From contig JADLHZ010000022.1 in assembly GCA_020848545.1 (NCBI GenBank), positions 1 to 64,000 of the forward strand: 64,000 nucleotides of DNA. The letters run 5' to 3'. Below the pieces are notes generated by a model. That model was not told the origin of the DNA and searched no databases. It saw only the letters and a program-made list of their open reading frames with translations. A program made the position numbers and the translations under genes. Positions 16,634 to 25,160 of the stretch are shown here, one piece after another; the first letter of the stretch is position 1; every line of letters begins with the position of its first letter. This stretch comes from Deltaproteobacteria bacterium (GTDB lineage Bacteria; Myxococcota; JADLHZ01).

Positions 16634-18772
16634 ATGCGCGCATTCGAACCGGGCGAATCGATCAAGGAGACCTATCGCATCGTCGGCGGTCTCGATGCCG
16701 GCGGTATGGGCCAGGTCTATCTCGCGAATCACGCGGCGCTCGGCCATCAGGTGTGCGTCAAGACGCTGAACATCAAGGCCGACTTCTCCGAAGCCTCGCT
16801 GCCGCAGTACCGAAAGCGCTTCGAGCGCGAAGCCCGCGCCCTCCTCCGGCTCAAGCACCCTTCTGTCGTGACGTTCTATGACTTCGGAATTCAGGACGAC
16901 ACGCCGTTCTTGGTGATGGAGTACTTCAGAAACGGCAGGCCCGCGCTCGCGTGGGGCAACAGCATGAAGCCGTCCGTGAAGCAGTGGCTCGCGGTGTTCC
17001 GGCAGCTTTTCGATTCATTGCACCATGCTCATCTTCGCGGGGTTCTGCATCGCGACATCAAGAGCGGAAACTTTTTGGTTCGCGGCGGCGCCGACACGGC
17101 CGAAGCGTGCCTGATCGACTTCGGGATCGCCTTCGACTCGCACAACAGCACGCTCACCCAAGCAAACGCGATCCTCGGCACGACCGGCAACATCGATCCG
17201 GCAAAGCTCGCGAATCCCGGCCTACCGTTCACGCCGCAGAGCGACCTCTACGGTGCGGGGGCGCTGCTCTATCACGCAGTCTGCGGACGCGCGCCGATCG
17301 TCTTCCCCAAAGACGCTTCGCCGATGGACCGCTTTCAGCTCGCGTTGCAGAATGCGGTCACGCCTCCTCGCGCGATCGATGCGACGATCTCCGAAGATCT
17401 CGAGCACTTTCTCCTGGCGCTGCTCGCGACCGAACCCGAGAAGCGGCCGCCATCGGGTGCGGCATGCGTCGCAGTGATCGACGCGCTCCTCGTCGACGCG
17501 CCAGTCTCCCTCGGGTCATTGCGAGCCATCTTCCCGCCCGTACAGCTCGAGGAGCGTGATGCACCCGAAGACGATGTTCCGTTGCTCGAAGCGGAGCTCG
17601 TCGAGGCGCCGCCGTCGAAAGCCACGAAGAACGAGCGCGCCGCGATCGCGCCCGTCGGCAGCGAGAGCAAAGCGGAAGATCGGGTTTCGCTCGCCCTTTC
17701 GGCCGCCGAAGTCGTTCATGTCCCGGTCCCGAAGGCTGTCGAGAGCAAGCCGAGGTCGTTTGTCGCAGCCGCGTTCTCGTTCGTTGGTGAGCGTCCGCGC
17801 ACCGGCAACTATCGGCAGACCGTTTTCGCGGTCGTCGGTCTCCTCGTCGTGCTCGGCGGCGCGGCGATCGTCGTCGCTGCACAGCGAGCGCAACACAAAG
17901 AGAAGCCGACTTTGCCGCCGCTCGTCACCGCGGCCGAGCTCGAGCACTCTCGCTCCCCGGACAAACCCGCGATCGACCAGATCATCGCCACGCGTGCACC
18001 TGATCCGACGATCACCGATAGCCGCCTCGACAACTTTCACCGAGACATCAAGGCGCGCTACCCGGTGAGCGCGCCAGGTGCTCCGTTGCCGGCGCCTGCA
18101 TCGCAACCGGTTGCGAGCACACTGCGCAAGAGCGTGAAGGAAACGTCTGCGCCCACGACGCCGCCCGCTCCGGAGCCAGTTTCGCTTGGAATCGTCCCTT
18201 CGTCACCGCCGCAGCCGACCGGCAAGCCGGACGCGAAATCCGAGACGCCGGCGATACCACACGGAACCAAGGCGACGGTGTACTTGCTCGACGTCCTGGA
18301 CACGTCGAGCGCCGAGCCGGTGCGCGCCGAGCTGCGCTCGAGTCTGAGAATCGGCAGCCAAGTGATACTTCCGGTGGGCACCGTGCTCCTCGGTCGCGCC
18401 GCGCTCAAGAACACGCGCGCCCAAGCCTCGTTCGATCGCGCGCTGCGAGAAGACGGATCAGAGCTACCGATTCGCGCGGTGGCGATCATGCCGGACGGAC
18501 GCGAGGGAATCCTCGGCGGGCAATACGAATATGGCGATGATGCTTCGTCCGGAGCGGCAGGTGCTGTCGTCGCCGACGTTGTTGGCTCGGCAGCGCTCGA
18601 TCTCGCCTCCGCCGCCATCCCGGGCACCGACACTTTCAGCCGAAGCGCGCGGAAGGCGCTCTCCAACGAGGCGACGAAGAGCCGGCACATCAAAGACGAG
18701 CCCCCGCGCAAGCGCGACCGAATGACCTTGCAACAGGGCACGAAGCTCGTCGTCCAATTCCGCGCCCGCTAA
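16634..18772 (+). CDS. Hanks Ser/Thr kinase fused to a VirB10/TrbI-like T4SS protein
   Basis: A 712-residue fusion. Residues 14-285 form a Hanks kinase that looks active: Gly-rich loop LDAGGMGQV (20-28), Lys43, a helix-C Glu in RFEREARALL, HRDIKSGN (His139), DFG (162-164) and SDLYGAG. A single membrane helix (TVFAVVGLLVVLGGAAIVV, about 396-417) follows an acidic linker. A Pro/Ala-rich periplasmic stretch leads to a C-terminal domain (544-712), with GTKATVYLLDVL, IGSQVILPVGTVLLG and AIMPDGREGILGGQYEYG, which fits the VirB10/TrbI beta-barrel pattern. VirB10 normally has only a short cytoplasmic tail. The ATG has GGAG 6 bp upstream. No frameshift or stop separates the two halves. It is the last T4SS gene before a new promoter. 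Confidence 0.85.
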   Translation: MRAFEPGESIKETYRIVGGLDAGGMGQVYLANHAALGHQVCVKTLNIKADFSEASLPQYRKRFEREARALLRLKHPSVVTFYDFGIQDDTPFLVMEYFRNGRPALAWGNSMKPSVKQWLAVFRQLFDSLHHAHLRGVLHRDIKSGNFLVRGGADTAEACLIDFGIAFDSHNSTLTQANAILGTTGNIDPAKLANPGLPFTPQSDLYGAGALLYHAVCGRAPIVFPKDASPMDRFQLALQNAVTPPRAIDATISEDLEHFLLALLATEPEKRPPSGAACVAVIDALLVDAPVSLGSLRAIFPPVQLEERDAPEDDVPLLEAELVEAPPSKATKNERAAIAPVGSESKAEDRVSLALSAAEVVHVPVPKAVESKPRSFVAAAFSFVGERPRTGNYRQTVFAVVGLLVVLGGAAIVVAAQRAQHKEKPTLPPLVTAAELEHSRSPDKPAIDQIIATRAPDPTITDSRLDNFHRDIKARYPVSAPGAPLPAPASQPVASTLRKSVKETSAPTTPPAPEPVSLGIVPSSPPQPTGKPDAKSETPAIPHGTKATVYLLDVLDTSSAEPVRAELRSSLRIGSQVILPVGTVLLGRAALKNTRAQASFDRALREDGSELPIRAVAIMPDGREGILGGQYEYGDDASSGAAGAVVADVVGSAALDLASAAIPGTDTFSRSARKALSNEATKSRHIKDEPPRKRDRMTLQQGTKLVVQFRAR

Positions 18773-18786
18773 CCGCGGCGATAACC

Positions 18787-18808
18787 CACAATACACTTTT
18801 CGATTGTG
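18787..18808. repeat. Short inverted repeat CACAAT...ATTGTG after the T4SS operon
   Basis: CACAAT (18787-18792) and ATTGTG (18803-18808) form a 6-bp stem with a 10-nt loop containing TTTT, just after the kinase-VirB10 stop. It may weakly end the upstream transcript. Its right arm also overlaps the -35 box of the next promoter, so a second operator is another reading. Confidence 0.35.
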
Positions 18809-18832
18809 TATCATTACTAGTAATGATATATC
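18804..18832 (+). promoter_or_regulatory. Promoter/operator of the surface-protein operon (perfect palindrome in spacer)
   Basis: TTGTGT (18804-18809) and TATATC (18827-18832) are 17 bp apart. The spacer is filled by ATCATTACTAGTAATGAT (18810-18827), a perfect 18-bp palindrome (20 bp counting the flanking T and A). The palindrome ends 14 bp before the ATG at 18842, the same distance as at 6584. Predicted transcription starts near 18839, so the message would be nearly leaderless. Confidence 0.68.
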
Positions 18833-18841
18833 ACTCATACA

Positions 18842-19462
18842 ATGATTCGTCGTGTTCTCGTACTCGTCGTCGTTCTCTATGCGTCCTCCGCCGACGCGCA
18901 CAAGTACGAGCTCGGCATCAATATAGAGCCGCGCTTCGGCCTGCTCGGAGCGGTGGCACCACAAGCGCAGCAGACTACCCTGGCGCCGAGCCTCGGTGGC
19001 GTCCTCGGCCTCGAATTCTATCCGCTGAACATGCTCTCGATCGTGTTCAACGTCGGCTACATGCACGGCCTCGCCGACTCGCTCATCGGCGAAGCGACGT
19101 TCTCGAATCGCACAGGGCTGTATTACTTTTCGCAGTCGACCGGCTTGGCGACTGCCGGACTGCGCCTCGAAACGCTGCCGAGCTGGATGCCCCTCGTCCT
19201 GAGCGTCTCAGCCCAGGCCGGAGCAGCGTTGCTGGTTCACACGAACCGCGATCTGCGAAACAAGGAGCAGCTCTCCTACAAGCTCGCCCTCGCGACCGAC
19301 TTTCGCGTGCTCCCCATGCTCACCGTCGACATCGGGATCGGCGGACGCATCACCAATCAGATCCGGCTCAGCGCGCACCCAGCGCTCTACGTGTTCTTCG
19401 CCGAACGCCCGGTCCCCGGCGCCGGCATCCACCTCGCCCTCACCTTCTTCTTTTATCCCTGA
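18842..19462 (+). CDS. Predicted small outer-membrane beta-barrel protein
   Basis: A 206-residue protein with a signal peptide (MIRRVLVLVVVLYASSADAH). The mature part is a series of alternating amphipathic strands with Gly/Leu/Phe turns (GGVLGLEFYPLNMLSIVFNVGYMHG, GLRLETLPSWMPLVLSVSAQAGAALLVH) and ends in aromatic residues, LTFFFYP. This is typical of a small outer-membrane barrel. I do not recognise a named family. It is the first gene after the palindromic promoter, no Shine-Dalgarno is seen, and it is followed 13 bp later by two giant lipoproteins. A surface role in mating or attachment is inferred. Confidence 0.68.
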   Translation: MIRRVLVLVVVLYASSADAHKYELGINIEPRFGLLGAVAPQAQQTTLAPSLGGVLGLEFYPLNMLSIVFNVGYMHGLADSLIGEATFSNRTGLYYFSQSTGLATAGLRLETLPSWMPLVLSVSAQAGAALLVHTNRDLRNKEQLSYKLALATDFRVLPMLTVDIGIGGRITNQIRLSAHPALYVFFAERPVPGAGIHLALTFFFYP

Positions 19463-19475
19463 ACCCGGAGTCGTC

Positions 19476-22340
19476 ATGGTCACGCGCGCACTCGCAATCT
19501 GCATCCTCACTGCCGCTTGCCGACCGGATGTGAAGCCGACGAAGAGCGCGCCGCAGCTCTCGGGCACGGCCGTGCTCGTCGCGCCCATCGTCGGAGCACA
19601 GGTTCGTGTCGTCCGCCTCGACGTCAACGCCGGCGAAGTGGTCGGGACGACGACAACCGATGAAGAAGGAAACTTCAGCGTCGAGCTGCGTGAAACCGAA
19701 GGCACGGTCCTCGTGGAGCTGCTCGGCGCGGGCCAGGGATCGACCGCGGATCCGCTGACCGACAAGCAACTGTCGCTGTCGCTGACCGACAGGTTTGCCA
19801 CCATCGTGCCCGACTTGATCCTCGGCGAGTCTCGCGAGGGCATCGTCGTCTCTCCTTGGTCGACGCTGATCGCGGCGCGTGTGCAGTGGGACGTCGCGAC
19901 GAATCCGCGGCCCTACAAAGACGCGTTGACGGAGACAACGCAGCTCTTCACGCATCACTTCGGCGAGCGCGCGTTCCTCGACTCTCTCCCGTTGTCGCCG
20001 ACCGCCGGTCCGACCAACGGCCTCTCGACTAGCGCCTTGCATGGTTTCGCGACGACCTCGCTGTCCGCCGTGGGCGTCGACTTGTCGCGGCGACTGCAGC
20101 TCACGCCGTCGGGGCTCATCAATACGATCTCGCTCACGCAGTGGCTCGCCGACGATCTGCGCGCCGACGGCGCCTTCAATGGCGCGGGCACGAAGGGCCA
20201 GATCAACATCCTCGACGCCCAGTACGTCGACATCGAGCTGACACGCGCGCTGCTCGGTGCGGCGATGGGCTCGTTCGCCACCAGCATCGAGAACAAGAGC
20301 GGCGTCGGCCTCGGCGATCTGACGGCGATGATCACCGCCATGAGCACCGACACATCGGCCCTCTACGGGAGCGCAGCCGCGGTCGCCACGAGCATGGGTC
20401 CCGGCGCCGTCATCACCATCACGAGCCCGACCGCCAGCGCGGAGTACCGCGACGAGGTCGTCATCGTGGGCAAGGCGGAGAGCCCGATCGGTGTTGCCGG
20501 TGTCGAGCTCGCTCTCGATGGGGTGCCGATCGGCAACGGCGGCGAGCGCGCGGCCACCACGAAGATCGTGTGGACGATCAAGACTCCGATCGAGGACGGC
20601 TTTCACACCCTACGCGTCGACGCCAAGGACGCGAGCGGCGTGCCGAGCTCGTTGACGGTGACCTTCAGCTCCGACAAGACCGCGCCGTCTCTCCTCTTCG
20701 CCTCCTGCAAGCTACCGGATGATCGGACGCGCGGCGCCACGTCGGACTTTTCGACCGGCGCGGTCGCGTGGGGAACGGTTCAGTTCGACGCCACGTGCAT
20801 CGGCCCTTCCCTGCAGCCGAAACGAGACGAGGACGCTCTCGTTTTTCATCAGTACGCGGAGCTGACGAAGGCGCCCGAGACGAGCGCCGCGATCGTGCTC
20901 GTCCCGGAAGATCGCGGGGTCGTCGCGACCAAGCCTCACGAGCTCACTGTTCATGCCGGGATCTACCGCAACGGGAAGCTCCTCGGCACGGAGGCGGAGA
21001 TCCCGTCGAAGAGCATCAGCAGCAGCGGCCGCGACATTGCCATCTCGCCGGCGCTCTTCGGTGCGGCGCTCCTCGACGTGTCTGTCTCGGATGTCCTCGA
21101 GCTGCGCGCTCGCGTCGTCGATCGCCAAGGGAACGAGGGGCAAGCCGTCTACAAGTTCCGCCTCGACCTCATCCCAACCCCGATCGCGGTCGAAGAGCGC
21201 ACCGCCGAGATTCCTGGCGCGCAACGCGTCGACACGTTCTCTTACGCGAACAGCAACGCGCACCAGCTCTTCGACGCGTCGATCAACCGCAGGTTCGGCA
21301 TCTATGCGACGGCCAAGTACGCGGTGAAAAACGTCGCCGACCGGCCGACGCTCCTTGGCATCGCGTACGCCCCAGCAACAGTGAAGGCGAGCATCCGCGA
21401 GTGGCATGGGCTCGTCGCCGGCGAAAACACCACTTGGGGCATGCCGAACGGCCTCGGCTACTCGACCGCCACGACGTGCGCATACACCCAAGCGCAGCTG
21501 ACGAATCCGACGCCCGACGAGATCTTCACCTACTGCCGAAGCGAAGCCTCGGACACCGTGCCCACCCAAGGAAGCCTGCCGGCGAACCCGCTCGTCCTCG
21601 TTCGACGCAATGGCCAGGAGACCTGCATCCGAGCGGACGACTATCCGACGTTCGAGCCGATCGAGCAGCTCCCGGAGCGCCAGACGCCGTGGCGGGTGAT
21701 CGTCGTGGACGCGGCGAGCGGCGTGCCCATCGTGAGGAGCGCTGCCGGCGAGTACTCGCTCGGCGCCGGAAAAGAGGCGCACGTCTTCATCGGCTTCGAT
21801 GTGCCATCGTTCGATCAGCGCAGCATTCCGGTGTGCACGCCGGCGTACGTGGGCAACCCGCCGGTCTATTCATCTGGGCAGAATCCGCCCCACGCGCCGA
21901 TCACATCTCTCGTTGGCGTCCTTCCGCACCGCACCGTGTACAACGGCGCGTTCGCCTGGGACGGACAAGCATACATCGACTGCAGCGGCATGACCTGCGT
22001 CGGCAGCGACTGTCGCAGCACGGACAATCAAGTGCTGCTGCGCGCCCAGGGCACGGTCTTCTACGAAGACACCTTCATCGGCGCCGGCGGCTGCTACTGG
22101 TATCGGCGCGCGATTCGGAGAGCGGCGAACATCAGCCTGTCGAGAATGCGCGCGACGAGCGACGTGGCGGTCACCGGCAGCTTCGCGATCACGACGAGCG
22201 CCCGCCTTCCGAAGAACCCGACGCTCCACGATCAGACCTTCGATCTGCCGCGTGAGTCGTTCGCCATCGATCACCGCTCGCGCAACCCGAACCAACCGCC
22301 AGATCACGTGATTCGTTACACGAAGGGGCTGCCGCCGTGA
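19476..22340 (+). CDS. Large surface lipoprotein with Ig-like domain (copy 1 of 2)
   Basis: A 954-residue protein. The signal sequence ends in the lipobox LTAAC (Cys15), so it should be lipid-anchored. Residues 27-95 (SGTAVLVAPIVGAQVRVVRLD, then VGTTTTDEEGNFSVEL) form a carboxypeptidase-regulatory-like beta sandwich. A helical domain follows (about 110-290). Residues about 312-400 read VITITSPTAS...GVELALDGVPIGN...FHTLRVDAKDASG, an Ig/cadherin-like repeat. The C-terminal 450 residues are beta-rich with several Cys (for example CSGMTCVGSDCR). It is paralogous along its whole length to the next gene. GGAG precedes the ATG. It is probably displayed on the surface for cell contact or mating-pair stabilisation, by inference. 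Confidence 0.75.
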   Translation: MVTRALAICILTAACRPDVKPTKSAPQLSGTAVLVAPIVGAQVRVVRLDVNAGEVVGTTTTDEEGNFSVELRETEGTVLVELLGAGQGSTADPLTDKQLSLSLTDRFATIVPDLILGESREGIVVSPWSTLIAARVQWDVATNPRPYKDALTETTQLFTHHFGERAFLDSLPLSPTAGPTNGLSTSALHGFATTSLSAVGVDLSRRLQLTPSGLINTISLTQWLADDLRADGAFNGAGTKGQINILDAQYVDIELTRALLGAAMGSFATSIENKSGVGLGDLTAMITAMSTDTSALYGSAAAVATSMGPGAVITITSPTASAEYRDEVVIVGKAESPIGVAGVELALDGVPIGNGGERAATTKIVWTIKTPIEDGFHTLRVDAKDASGVPSSLTVTFSSDKTAPSLLFASCKLPDDRTRGATSDFSTGAVAWGTVQFDATCIGPSLQPKRDEDALVFHQYAELTKAPETSAAIVLVPEDRGVVATKPHELTVHAGIYRNGKLLGTEAEIPSKSISSSGRDIAISPALFGAALLDVSVSDVLELRARVVDRQGNEGQAVYKFRLDLIPTPIAVEERTAEIPGAQRVDTFSYANSNAHQLFDASINRRFGIYATAKYAVKNVADRPTLLGIAYAPATVKASIREWHGLVAGENTTWGMPNGLGYSTATTCAYTQAQLTNPTPDEIFTYCRSEASDTVPTQGSLPANPLVLVRRNGQETCIRADDYPTFEPIEQLPERQTPWRVIVVDAASGVPIVRSAAGEYSLGAGKEAHVFIGFDVPSFDQRSIPVCTPAYVGNPPVYSSGQNPPHAPITSLVGVLPHRTVYNGAFAWDGQAYIDCSGMTCVGSDCRSTDNQVLLRAQGTVFYEDTFIGAGGCYWYRRAIRRAANISLSRMRATSDVAVTGSFAITTSARLPKNPTLHDQTFDLPRESFAIDHRSRNPNQPPDHVIRYTKGLPP

Positions 22341-22393
22341 GCACGCCGGTCCGCGCACTTCATCCAATCGTCTTCCGCAACAGAGGAGCCTCC

Positions 22394-25108
22394 ATGTCCA
22401 CGAAGTTCTCTACGCTCGTCCTGTTCTCGCTGCTCGCCTGCAAACCGGCCGTCAACGGCGCCTCGATCGTGGGCGTCGAGGGTGTATCCGGACAACCGGA
22501 CGCGCCGACTCCTGCGCCCGCAGTCGTCTCGAATCTGACCGTGCTGTCCGGCACTGCGTTCCTGATCGCGCCGGTGAAGGGTGCGCACGTGAAAGCAACG
22601 CGCCTGACGAATGCAGCCGAAGTAGTCGGCGAGGCCACGACCGGCGGCGACGGCGAGTGGACGATCGAGTTTTCGGCCGATGGCGACGTGCTCATCGAGG
22701 TGCTCGGTGATCGCGGCGGCGGATGCATCGAGCCCGTCACTGGCGTCACTCCGATCGCGCTCTCCCAAGACGATCGCCTGCTCACCGTCGCGGCACACGT
22801 CGGCCTCGGTGAGAAGCGCGGCGGCATCACGGTCAATCCGTGGACGACGTTGATCGGCGTCCGAACGCTTGCCGCTGTGCGCGCAGGGACCGAGTTGGCG
22901 ACGGCATGGCAGCACAACACCGAGCTGTTCTCCGCGCACTTCGGCTCGATCGCTCCTTGGGACTCGAGCGCCGTCGACCTCGCGCGTGAACCCGCGGCGG
23001 GATTATCGTCGAGCGCGATCTACTCCTTCACCGTGTTCGCGCTGTCACAGCACGCGCTGGAGCTCGGTCGACGCGCCGGCGTGACCGACGTTTCGGTGAT
23101 CAACTCGTTCACCACCCTGCGCCTCTTGATGCGCGACTTGGACGACCTCGTGTTCGACGGCGCCGAGAAGGGATCGCCACTTCCCGCGTTGGCCGGCAAT
23201 GTCCGCCTCGACGCCGAGACCACCCGCGCGAGCTTGGCGCGTTCGCTCGAGGATTTCCTGGCGTCCGAGAACAACAAGTCCGGCTTCGGCGCTCGCGATC
23301 TCGCGAAAGTGCTCGCCGCGATCCGCGCCGACAAGAGCGAGCTCTACCCGACGGGCGAGCCGGACATCGACCGCGATCCTACCGAGGAGCTCGGCTCGCC
23401 GCCCGCGATCACCATCGTCGCGCCGACGGAGATGCAGATCATCGGCCAGGGGACGAAGCTGACGGCGGAGATCGTCGACGTCGACGGCATCAGCGAAGCA
23501 TCCGTTCTCATCGACGGCATGCAGACGGGCATCGTCTTCGATTCCTCGAACCCAACCACTTGGCGTACTGACGTCGCCATGAGCGTCGACGACGGCGCGC
23601 ACGTGCTCGAGGTGAACGCGACGGACGCAAAGGGGAACACGTCGACGAAGACGCTGAATTTCACGTACGATCACTCCCCGCCCGCCGTCGCGTACCTCGC
23701 CTGTCACGCGCCGAACGATCTCTTGCGAACCGTGACCACGAGCGCCGGCGGGGCGACGTTCGATCCGATCACGCAGCTCGAAGCCTGCGTCGAAGCATCG
23801 CTCGACAGCGGCGACCAGCAGTTCCACACCTTCGCCGATCTGCTCGCGAGCGAAGGCACCGACACGCCGGCGGTGAACATCTCAGTGACGGATTCGTCCG
23901 AGCTCGCGTCGGTCACGTGCCAGTTGCTCATCAACGGCGCTGCCTCGGGTTCCTCTCTGCCCTGCCCCACCGGAGACGCGCCAGCCACGCACTCTTTGGC
24001 GGTGAACGCCGCGGTGTTCGGCGACTCGCTCTTGGGCTTGAACGCGGCGGACCAAGTCGCCCTCCAGGTGACGGCGATCGACGCGCTGGGCAACACAACG
24101 GTGCGGACGTTCGCGTTTCGGCTGCACGTGCTGGCGACGCCGCTGCATGTGACGACGTTGCCGCTGACGCCGCAGTATGCGCTCGTCAGCTACAGCTTCG
24201 CCGCGGACAACATCGACAAGCTCTTCGTCGGCACCAACTTTCCCGACTACCTGGTGCAGCTCAACGCGTACCAGGTGACGAACGTGTCGGCGCGACCGGT
24301 GAAGCTCTCGCTCGTCGAGGGTTTCGAGAACGACGGCGCTTGGTGGACTCGGCGAACGCTGATGTCGCCATTCCAGCTCTACACGGGCTTCACAGTGACC
24401 GACGGCGCCGGCGTGTGCAGCAACGGCCAGGCACTCAAGTTCCTGCGCTGGGGCTCGACGCCGTATCATCAGTGCGTGACGCCGGCGTCGCTCACCCGCC
24501 TCGAGTCGATGCAAACCGGCTACATCCCGGGCTTCAACTTCGACATCCAGCGCCAAGTGTTCACGGCGACGGGGACGAAGCTCGTGCCGGACGACAACAA
24601 CGACGTCGAGCTCGCGCCCGGTCAGTCGTACCGGGTGCAGATCGGCACGCGGTATCCATTCTTCACCGCGGGATCGACGTCGCCGCGCTGCGAGGCCGTC
24701 TACTATCCGGAGTGGATCACGCACGCGGTGCGCTCAGCGCCGCAGAACGTCGGCGGCTTCTACAAGAAGCACCTGTTCATCACGAACTATCAGGCCGGCG
24801 GGACGTATTCGTTCTACGGCTACCTCTCGTGCGACAGCAACATGAGGTACTCGTGCCCGAGCAGCGGCCTCTGCGGATTCGACGCGTTCGTCAGCAACGG
24901 CGCCGTCTACCCGGTGAGTTACGCCGTCATCGAGCGTGACCTGCGCTTCCAGACGGCGGCGACGTGGATGCCGCGCATTCGGCTCGCGACATCGACGACG
25001 TCGATCCCGGCGCGCGCCGATCGCACCGGCTTCGCGATCCTTCAGGACTATCGCACCGAGAACACGCGCCCGCCGGACGGGCTCGGGTTTTCGCTCGCGG
25101 GTTGGTAG
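22394..25108 (+). CDS. Large surface lipoprotein with Ig-like domain (copy 2 of 2)
   Basis: A 904-residue lipoprotein. The ATG at 22394 has GAGGAG 5 bp upstream and is chosen over a longer frame overlapping the previous gene. The lipobox is FSLLAC (Cys16). Domain order repeats that of its neighbour: SGTAFLIAPVKGAHVKATRL, VGEATTGGDGEWTIEF, NPWTTLIGVRT, ENKS/ENNKSGFGARDLAKVLAAI, then an Ig-like unit (DGISEASVLIDGMQTG...GAHVLEVNATDAKGN) and a Cys-containing beta-rich C-terminus. The two copies clearly arose by tandem duplication and have since diverged, most strongly in the last 400 residues. This could give different binding specificity. It is the last gene of the operon. Confidence 0.75.
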   Translation: MSTKFSTLVLFSLLACKPAVNGASIVGVEGVSGQPDAPTPAPAVVSNLTVLSGTAFLIAPVKGAHVKATRLTNAAEVVGEATTGGDGEWTIEFSADGDVLIEVLGDRGGGCIEPVTGVTPIALSQDDRLLTVAAHVGLGEKRGGITVNPWTTLIGVRTLAAVRAGTELATAWQHNTELFSAHFGSIAPWDSSAVDLAREPAAGLSSSAIYSFTVFALSQHALELGRRAGVTDVSVINSFTTLRLLMRDLDDLVFDGAEKGSPLPALAGNVRLDAETTRASLARSLEDFLASENNKSGFGARDLAKVLAAIRADKSELYPTGEPDIDRDPTEELGSPPAITIVAPTEMQIIGQGTKLTAEIVDVDGISEASVLIDGMQTGIVFDSSNPTTWRTDVAMSVDDGAHVLEVNATDAKGNTSTKTLNFTYDHSPPAVAYLACHAPNDLLRTVTTSAGGATFDPITQLEACVEASLDSGDQQFHTFADLLASEGTDTPAVNISVTDSSELASVTCQLLINGAASGSSLPCPTGDAPATHSLAVNAAVFGDSLLGLNAADQVALQVTAIDALGNTTVRTFAFRLHVLATPLHVTTLPLTPQYALVSYSFAADNIDKLFVGTNFPDYLVQLNAYQVTNVSARPVKLSLVEGFENDGAWWTRRTLMSPFQLYTGFTVTDGAGVCSNGQALKFLRWGSTPYHQCVTPASLTRLESMQTGYIPGFNFDIQRQVFTATGTKLVPDDNNDVELAPGQSYRVQIGTRYPFFTAGSTSPRCEAVYYPEWITHAVRSAPQNVGGFYKKHLFITNYQAGGTYSFYGYLSCDSNMRYSCPSSGLCGFDAFVSNGAVYPVSYAVIERDLRFQTAATWMPRIRLATSTTSIPARADRTGFAILQDYRTENTRPPDGLGFSLAGW

Positions 25109-25160
25109 CGCCCTTCGACGCTCGCGATGAGCCGACTTCGACCGGCGCGCCGCGTGTCGG

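Noticed and set aside
25099-25109. GTTGGTAGCG, identical to the tRNA 3' border at 31106-31115, as a possible left att site
   Set aside because: Only about 10 bp match and the next bases differ (CCC instead of GGG). It overlaps a stop codon, and the shared operators at 6.5 and 18.8 kb show the element extends further left.
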